From [Bacillus] enclensis (lineage in GTDB: Bacteria > Bacillota > Bacilli > Bacillales > Bacillaceae_B), in contig NZ_KQ758485.1 of NCBI RefSeq assembly GCF_001456935.1, positions 172,944-236,943 of the forward strand: a DNA stretch of 64,000 nt. Direction: 5' to 3'. Below the pieces are notes generated by a model. It saw only the letters and a program-made list of their open reading frames with translations, had not been told where the DNA came from and made no database searches. Position numbers and translations under genes: made by a program. Below are positions 58,885 to 64,000 of the stretch, piece by piece (within the stretch, counting starts at the first letter, position 1; each line of letters starts with the position of its first letter).

Positions 58885-59247
58885 ATGCTTGAGTGGAGTG
58901 CTGTTATTGCAGCCGTCGCGTTTACCATTCTCGTCATCTATTTGATTTTGACATTAAGAAAAGTAATGACAACACTTGCTGAAACAAACAAGACGCTGTC
59001 TGACACCCGGACAGCGGTGAATGGCATTACAGAAGAAGCTGAAGAACTGATTCATACAGCTAACCAAATTTCTGTTGATGTAAAAGGAAAAATGAAAGCC
59101 GTTGACCCTTTGGTTGAGTCCGCTCATGATGTTGGGGAAATCATACACAATGTTACCAGTTCGGTAAAGAGAACATCTTTGCAAAAGAACAATCCCAAAA
59201 CCATTCATGCGCATGAAAGCAAGCCTGTACAAATTAAATTGAAGTAA
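58885..59247 (+). CDS. DUF948-type membrane-anchored coiled-coil protein
   Basis: A 120-residue protein with an N-terminal membrane helix (AVIAAVAFTILVIYLILTL) followed by helical heptads (LAETNKTLSDTRTAVNGITEEAEEL) and the segment MKAVDPLVESAHDVGEIIH, which are typical of DUF948 (YtxG-like) general stress-type proteins. ATG 58885 follows GGGAGCTGG. Frames extending upstream run through the palindrome and are not likely to be translated. Confidence 0.82.
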   Translation: MLEWSAVIAAVAFTILVIYLILTLRKVMTTLAETNKTLSDTRTAVNGITEEAEELIHTANQISVDVKGKMKAVDPLVESAHDVGEIIHNVTSSVKRTSLQKNNPKTIHAHESKPVQIKLK

Positions 59248-59249
59248 GC

Positions 59250-59281
59250 AAAAAGAGGCCGGGCGATCCGGCCTCTTTTTA
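59250..59281 (+). terminator. Terminator after the DUF948 gene
   Basis: AAAAAGAGGCCGG pairs with CCGGCCTCTTTTT around a five-base loop; 13-bp perfect stem with T tail. Confidence 0.92.
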
Positions 59282-59677
59282 TTTCGTTGGGGCTTCACAC
59301 GATTGCCTACGCTTGATCACGACGAGTTCTCCCTACTCTCACACCTAATCAGGATGGGCACATCTGTATCCCTGCAAATCCGTAATGCGTCCCCATTATA
59401 CCAGTTCACCTACTTTATATAGACGCTCTAGAAAGCAGAGTCGGAAACGTCTGCGATTTACCCGAAACGCAAAGTGTCAAACAACCTGTCATATGCTGAT
59501 GCATTTGTAGACGCTAGGTGGTAAGTAGAATGTAAGGGGTGATTCATTTCATTTTGCTGTATGCAGTCAAACGTAAGACAATAACCTGGTTTCACTTTCC
59601 ATATTTGTACAAAAAGAAGCAAGAGACCGTGTCTTTGCTTTTATCAAAATTCTATTTTAATATAATTTCTGAATCAA
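59282..59677. other. Gap with a family-B palindrome
   Basis: Nearly 400 bp without a gene. The base composition in 59290-59480 is less AT-rich than other gaps and could be a remnant of foreign DNA at the edge of the defence pair. 59616-59640 is a family-B palindrome (GAAGCAAGAGACC, then GTGTCTTTGCTT). Confidence 0.5.
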
Positions 59678-60388
59678 TTATTCCATTAAATCATCCAAAA
59701 TATCGAATATTAAATGAAAATTTGAATATTGTTTTAGAGAATTGTTATCTCTTTGAATAAATTCCCAGGTTTCTCGCTTGGTTCCTTTGACAGCAAATGC
59801 TTCTTTTTTAAAGAAATCCACAAAGTCCTTTGGCTTCCCTTTATATTTCTTATCAAACTCTTTTGCTTTTGGTTCTTTTTCTTTATCATTTAAATTCATT
59901 TCACCATGAATTACATGATCTAGATTGCAGGAAAAATACAATAAATGATAGTTAATACTTTTTTGGACTTTTAGCGTGGGATACATAGTTTTTAATTTTG
60001 CTGCTTTAACTTTATTTCTTTGTTGTATATTAATTGCCTTTTTTTGGCTAGAAACCTTTATAGAATTACAAAAATATTTTTTACTTTCCCCAATATTTTC
60101 ATCTACTATAACTAGATCATCATTAATGAACGCCCCGTCTGTGTCTGCAACTTGAATAACAGCAAGAATTTCATTTTTAGTATATTTATATTGTTGCATG
60201 ACTTTCTGAACCTGATCCCCAACTACCGCTTTAATCCCCTTTCTATATGAATTATCGGAAAAAACGTCCCCATGAGTTAAGTGAATAAAGACTCCAAATG
60301 TGTCTCTTACATATTTCCTAATGGAAGAAATTGCTCTTTCATCAGATATCCCCTCGACAATGACAATAACAACCTTTTTTTTAGCCAT
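59678..60388 (-). CDS. RloB/TOPRIM-like protein of a probable defence pair
   Basis: This 236-residue protein starts with the TOPRIM-like strand VVIVIVEGISDERAI and has VIQVADTDGAF (DxD) in the middle and a late YFSCNLDHVIHGEMN region, resembling RloB / AbiLii-type proteins. It overlaps the ATPase gene by 8 bases. In known two-gene systems (AbiL, PARIS, OLD-class) the TOPRIM partner is a nuclease or effector set off by an ATPase sensor. I cannot say which system this is. Confidence 0.75.
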   Translation of the reverse strand: MAKKKVVIVIVEGISDERAISSIRKYVRDTFGVFIHLTHGDVFSDNSYRKGIKAVVGDQVQKVMQQYKYTKNEILAVIQVADTDGAFINDDLVIVDENIGESKKYFCNSIKVSSQKKAINIQQRNKVKAAKLKTMYPTLKVQKSINYHLLYFSCNLDHVIHGEMNLNDKEKEPKAKEFDKKYKGKPKDFVDFFKKEAFAVKGTKRETWEFIQRDNNSLKQYSNFHLIFDILDDLME

Positions 60389-61802
60389 TATTTAACTCAC
60401 CAGCTTCTTCGAACGCATCCATAATATCGTACCTATCTGTTTCTTGATAAACTGATTCTTCATCCGTACCTAATTGTATTGCTCGTATATAAACGTCCCT
60501 AATATTATTGGTTTCTTTTATTCCCTTTAAATTTATATACCTTTGCTCTGGGTTTGTAGTAGTAAACACTAAGTTATCTTTATCTAGGACCTCTAGTAAA
60601 CGTAAATTATGAGAAGTAAATAAAAGTTGTCCTTTTCCGCTGTCATTTAATATTCGGACTATCTCACCGAGGAGAAATTCGAATATACCAGCATCTAATT
60701 CATCAATAACAATGCAAGCATTAGGATCATTATACATTACTATTAAAGAGCTTAGAATAGAAACTAATTTTTTTATCCCATCTGATTCACAAGAAATAGG
60801 TAATGCGATTCCCTCTCTAATTGCAATCAACTCAGCCCTCATGCCAATACTTCCATCCTTTAGTGTCTGTTCTCCTACTGGTCTTAACTCAACTGTAAGT
60901 CCAGGTACAATTTCTTTTAATACTTTACTTAATGACCAGAACATATTTTGAACCATCTTATAAGTATCAATTTTCATTTTTATCGGTTCATTACTTGGTA
61001 GAACTATAAACCCATATGTTACTTCACCATTAACCAGCTCCCTTTTCCTGAAATGAACCGGGATCATTACATTTGCGAGTATTAGACTAGAATGCTGATT
61101 GTTAATTACAAATAAATTATTTGCATATATTTGTTTTATATTGTCAATAAGGTTGCTTACATTCTTATTCAATACTTGTTTTGCTAAAGAAAGGCCTTCT
61201 TTTCTGAATAGAAAAGATGTACTTTCCTTAAATGCAAGCTCAGCATTAACTTTATAAGAAACAAAATAATCGTTTTTATTAGATTTTATTTTTTTGAAAA
61301 CTAGGTTAGGTGCTATTGTATATTCATCGTTTGACCTAAAATACTGAATAGCAGTTTTTGGTCTTGATCCTTTAACCAATTCTTTGAAACGCAACTCTTC
61401 TCTAGAGACATAAACACTGACTTCATCATTATTATCATCATTACTATCTATGTCCGATTCATCAGGTTTTTCACTATTAAACTTTGTAATATCCACGCTA
61501 TAATAGGTCTCAAAAAGTTTGTTTTCTAAACTAACTAGAAAAGTAAAGTTTAAACTCGATGTGTCACTTCCTTGGTAAATTAACATTTCTGTTGATCTTG
61601 TTAACTTTTCTCCTTGAAGTAATCTTTTAAGTATTTGAAATGCCTCTACGATGGCAGTTTTTCCGGAACCATTTTGTCCATAAATCCCTAAAACATCAGC
61701 ATTTTCTAATGATCGCGTTTTTGAACTTGGAAAAGAAACTTTTCCTTGTAACACATTCTTAAAGTTTCTAACCTCTACTTCAGTAACCCTCACTAAATTC
61801 AC
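60381..61802 (-). CDS. AAA ATPase (RloA/OLD-like) of a probable defence pair
   Basis: A 473-residue SMC/OLD-type ATPase: Walker A GIYGQNGSGKTAIVEAF near residue 40, a long middle insertion, Walker B CIVIDELDAGIFEFLL and LLFTSHNLRLLEVL. The N-terminus VRVTEVEVRNFKNVLQGKV is typical of AAA_21 proteins. It starts at GTG 61802 behind AAGGGGATG. The AT-rich composition of this gene pair compared with its neighbours suggests that it was acquired. Confidence 0.85.
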   Translation of the reverse strand: MNLVRVTEVEVRNFKNVLQGKVSFPSSKTRSLENADVLGIYGQNGSGKTAIVEAFQILKRLLQGEKLTRSTEMLIYQGSDTSSLNFTFLVSLENKLFETYYSVDITKFNSEKPDESDIDSNDDNNDEVSVYVSREELRFKELVKGSRPKTAIQYFRSNDEYTIAPNLVFKKIKSNKNDYFVSYKVNAELAFKESTSFLFRKEGLSLAKQVLNKNVSNLIDNIKQIYANNLFVINNQHSSLILANVMIPVHFRKRELVNGEVTYGFIVLPSNEPIKMKIDTYKMVQNMFWSLSKVLKEIVPGLTVELRPVGEQTLKDGSIGMRAELIAIREGIALPISCESDGIKKLVSILSSLIVMYNDPNACIVIDELDAGIFEFLLGEIVRILNDSGKGQLLFTSHNLRLLEVLDKDNLVFTTTNPEQRYINLKGIKETNNIRDVYIRAIQLGTDEESVYQETDRYDIMDAFEEAGELNNG

Positions 61803-62008
61803 AGTCTCATCCCCTTAGGGTGAATTAAATAATACACCATAAATTTTTATCGCTTTATATGATATATTATATTCCGAAATAGACAATAAGTATACATAAT
61901 TAACTCATCTTTTAAGCTAATTTCTTTTTTTAAAACTTAAAACTCATATATTTAAGGTTATAGACAAGGACTAATAATTAGACCTAAACTACAAGCTTTT
62001 ATTGTATG

Positions 62009-62037
62009 GAAGCATGGGGACGGTTCCACTGCTTCCT
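62009..62037. repeat. Palindrome next to the RAYT gene, related to family B
   Basis: GGAAGCATGGGGACGG followed by TTCCACTGCTTCC. It lies 42 bp beyond the stop codon of the transposase gene, where RAYT genes commonly have a REP element. Its GAAGC...GCTTC ends match family B. Confidence 0.75.
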
Positions 62038-62078
62038 CCTACAAAAGCAAAACATTCCTCCTCTGAGCTTCGTTACCC

Positions 62079-62867
62079 TCAAGCCTTAAACACCAAATTA
62101 ACCGAAACCCCCAATATCCTAGCCGCCTGCCGCTGGGACACCCCTTCAATCCGCTTCACCTTCCTCAACACCGCATTCCGATCCTCTCTCGGAAGACTCT
62201 TCAATTGAGGAATTTCAATATTCCCGAGGCACTTCCTTATTTCAATCCTGGCTTCATCATCGGATAACCTTCGCCCAAAGCCCCCGTAGTCCTCCAAACA
62301 CTGGTCCTGATTGGTCCATTCATTAAAATTCCTGAACCTTGCCTGTGCAATGGAGATATCATGAGAGAACATACGCAAGAGATAATGGGGATCTAGAAGA
62401 TCCAGGGAATAAACAGATTGACCGTAGTATCCTCTGCAGCTGCTCCACTGCCAGTGGTGGGGCTTTTCCACGATGCCTGCTTTCACGGGGTTTTGGTGAA
62501 TGTACCTGGTGACGGTGAGGAGGTAGCCCACGGTTTCCACATTCTCGCTTTTGAACCGGTCCTGAAAGAGATGTCCGGTTGTTTTGTACTTCCAGTTATA
62601 GTAGTTGGCATAGCTGACACCGATCCGTTTCATCACAATTGAAATGCTTTCGCTTCCTTCTTTGACGAGAAGGTGGACATGATTCCCCATCAGGCACCAG
62701 GCATAGAATGCCATTCCGGATTTTGTCTTATATTTCTGAAGGATATCAAGGAACTTAAGGCGGTCTTCCTCATCATGGAAGATTTCCTGCCTGTTCGCTC
62801 CCCTGACAATGACGTGGTACACTCCACTGCTACTCTTCCTCCTGGCATGCCTGGCCATCCGCTTCAC
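62079..62867 (-). CDS. REP-associated tyrosine transposase (RAYT, IS200/IS605-like)
   Basis: The 262-residue protein has the Y1 transposase fold: HARRKSSSGVYHVIVRGANRQEIF, the HUH motif in GNHVHLLV (His63, His65) and a catalytic-type tyrosine in VSYANYYNWKYKTTGHLFQDRF (Tyr86, 89 or 90). A C-terminal helix-turn-helix (GVSQRQAARILGVSV) completes it. RAYTs are single-copy domesticated transposases linked to dispersed REP palindromes. This one lies beside a family-B type palindrome, and the window has many others. Confidence 0.9.
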   Translation of the reverse strand: MKRMARHARRKSSSGVYHVIVRGANRQEIFHDEEDRLKFLDILQKYKTKSGMAFYAWCLMGNHVHLLVKEGSESISIVMKRIGVSYANYYNWKYKTTGHLFQDRFKSENVETVGYLLTVTRYIHQNPVKAGIVEKPHHWQWSSCRGYYGQSVYSLDLLDPHYLLRMFSHDISIAQARFRNFNEWTNQDQCLEDYGGFGRRLSDDEARIEIRKCLGNIEIPQLKSLPREDRNAVLRKVKRIEGVSQRQAARILGVSVNLVFKA

Positions 62868-62881
62868 CTACTCATAAAATC

Positions 62882-64000
62882 TTAGTTATACATCATCCCG
62901 CTATCTTCCCCCGTCAGCGATACAGTGGAAGTCCGGGACAACTTACGAAATGTAAGAGCTTCGGTAATGGCCCCGTCGGTTATAGTCTCCTCCCCCACCA
63001 AGTCGGAGATGGTGCGTGCCAGCCTGATGATTTTGATCTGCACGCGGTTACTCAACCCGTAATGAATTGAGAGTTGCTGAAGGTCCTTCTGCTGCTCTGG
63101 AGTCAGGGGACTCTTTTTGATCAGTTCCTCGAAAGGGACGCTGCCGTTGCATATTTCCCTTCCGTAACGGTAATGTTGTCTTTCCCTCGCCTGGCGTACC
63201 CGTTTCATGATCTCTCTCGAAGACTCGATACCGGCAAAATCATGATTTTTCAGATTCACCGCCTTCAATGAAAGCAGAAGATCCATCCTGTCCAAAATCG
63301 GTCCCGACACGCGGCTTTTATACGCTTTTATCTGTTTTTCCGAACAGGTACAATATTGGTCCTTGGATCCATAATAGCCACAGGGGCACGGGTTCATTGC
63401 AGCGATGAAGATGAACTTCGCGGGGTAGGTGACCGTTGAGTGGGCGCGGCTGATCGTGACAGTTTCGTTCTCAAGTGGCTGCCTCAACATGTCCAGCGTC
63501 TTCTTTGAAAATTCCCCGAGCTCATCAAGGAACAGGACACCGCGATGGGCAAGCGACACTTCGCCGGGTTTGGGGTTTGTTCCTCCGCCAATGATTGATA
63601 CGGCTGAAGCAGAGTGATGAGGATGACGGTATGGAGGCAGCGTGATGGAGGTATAAGGGGCACCAGCCAACTGATAGAGGCTGATCTTTTCAAGCTGTGC
63701 TTCCTTCGACAATGGCGGCAGGATCGAACGGAACGTTTCGGCAAGCAGGCTCTTCCCGCAGCCTGGCGGACCGTCCATCAAAAGGAAGTGCTCACCGCTC
63801 GCTGCAATCTCCATTGCCCGCTTTGCAAATTCATGCCCGATGATTTGATTGAAATCTCTATCAATCGTCTGTTGTTCCTCTCTTCTCTCTTCAATCCGTG
63901 GGAACGGGAGCAGCTGCTGACCGGAAAGGACATCGAGCACATCCCGGATCGTTTCTATGTAAACCAATTCAAGCCCAGGGATGTCGATGGACGGGATGGA
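62882..64000 (-). CDS. ComM/YifB-type Mg-chelatase-like AAA ATPase, N-terminally cut by the window edge
   Basis: The frame is open to base 64000, so only the C-terminal 372 codons or so are in view. Motifs are the Walker A MDGPPGCGKSLLAETF, GVLFLDELGEF (Walker B), AMNPCPCGYYG and the C-terminal Mg_chelatase_C domain (LDRMDLLL, RARQRQ-like VRQARERQHYRYG, then LSNRVQIKIIRLARTISDL). Full-length members have about 500 residues, the missing part being the N-terminal Lon-like ChlI domain. ComM homologues are branch-migration helicases in natural transformation. The RAYT gene lies 14 bp past its stop. Confidence 0.9.
   Translation of the reverse strand, partial: SIPSIDIPGLELVYIETIRDVLDVLSGQQLLPFPRIEERREEQQTIDRDFNQIIGHEFAKRAMEIAASGEHFLLMDGPPGCGKSLLAETFRSILPPLSKEAQLEKISLYQLAGAPYTSITLPPYRHPHHSASAVSIIGGGTNPKPGEVSLAHRGVLFLDELGEFSKKTLDMLRQPLENETVTISRAHSTVTYPAKFIFIAAMNPCPCGYYGSKDQYCTCSEKQIKAYKSRVSGPILDRMDLLLSLKAVNLKNHDFAGIESSREIMKRVRQARERQHYRYGREICNGSVPFEELIKKSPLTPEQQKDLQQLSIHYGLSNRVQIKIIRLARTISDLVGEETITDGAITEALTFRKLSRTSTVSLTGEDSGMMYN

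Overview
The window is chromosomal DNA from a low-to-moderate GC Gram-positive bacterium, most likely a Bacillus-like member of the Bacillaceae. The grounds are strong AAGGAGG-type ribosome sites, frequent TTG and GTG starts, a SinR-type operator, an RRNPP-type peptide-sensing regulator, DnaD/TM2/NERD/RAYT proteins, and T-tailed hairpin terminators. The species cannot be named from sequence reading alone. No rRNA, tRNA, CRISPR array or prophage structural genes were seen.

Layout. (1) 1-8186, minus strand: an exopolysaccharide operon (sugar transferase, glycosyltransferase, mannose-1-phosphate guanylyltransferase, membrane-anchored beta-helix protein, NAD-sugar epimerase, Wzz-type chain-length protein, a degenerate BY-kinase, Wzx flippase and the start of a further membrane protein). 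A perfect SinR-like palindrome lies just upstream. A divergent paralogue of the beta-helix protein follows (8550). (2) 9.6-17.7 kb: an SLC13 transporter, an alpha/beta hydrolase, an acyltransferase, small membrane proteins, immunity-like proteins and two TM2 proteins, separated by many dispersed palindromes. (3) 18.0-26.0 kb: a peptide-communication and secretion locus. An RRNPP-type regulator is followed 17 bp later by a secreted peptide precursor with six 17-residue repeats. Divergent from it are a small secreted protein and a membrane protein, MacB/FtsX-type ABC transporter and two lipoproteins. (4) 26.0-34.7 kb, plus strand: nine tightly packed genes that look like an aminocyclitol pathway (sugar-phosphate cyclase, ROK kinase, PLP aminotransferase, Zn-dehydrogenase, TIM-barrel epimerase, hexapeptide transferase, NUDIX, cupin, beta-propeller). 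(5) 34.7-40.1 kb, minus strand and convergent with it: a compact RiPP-like locus. It holds a nucleotidyltransferase, a PqqD-like protein, three tandem 19-codon precursor genes (two encode the same peptide) bracketed by a 22-bp inverted repeat, a CPBP membrane protease, a two-permease ABC-2 exporter and a CYTH protein. No radical SAM gene is present. (6) 40.8-49.5 kb: a degenerate GGDEF protein, a DnaD-domain protein, a WHH-type HNH nuclease protein, two dynamin-like GTPases with a coiled-coil membrane protein, and a NERD protein. Copies of one composite repeat flank the nuclease/dynamin block. (7) 49.7-59.3 kb: a DUF2157 / GDYXXLXY pair apparently split by a frameshift, an acyltransferase, and a sensor kinase - response regulator - transporter - acetamidase - APC permease series. 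(8) 59.7-64.0 kb: an AAA ATPase + RloB-like TOPRIM pair (probable phage defence), a REP-associated tyrosine transposase (RAYT), and the C-terminal part of a ComM/YifB-type Mg-chelatase-like ATPase running off the window.

The strongest candidates for undescribed biology are the 19-residue PqqA-like peptide locus at 34.7-40.1 kb, possibly working with the neighbouring aminocyclitol operon, and the regulator plus six-copy peptide cassette at 18.0-19.8 kb with its divergent secretion operon. The dynamin/nuclease block, and the dispersed REP-like palindromes that co-occur with a RAYT, are further leads.
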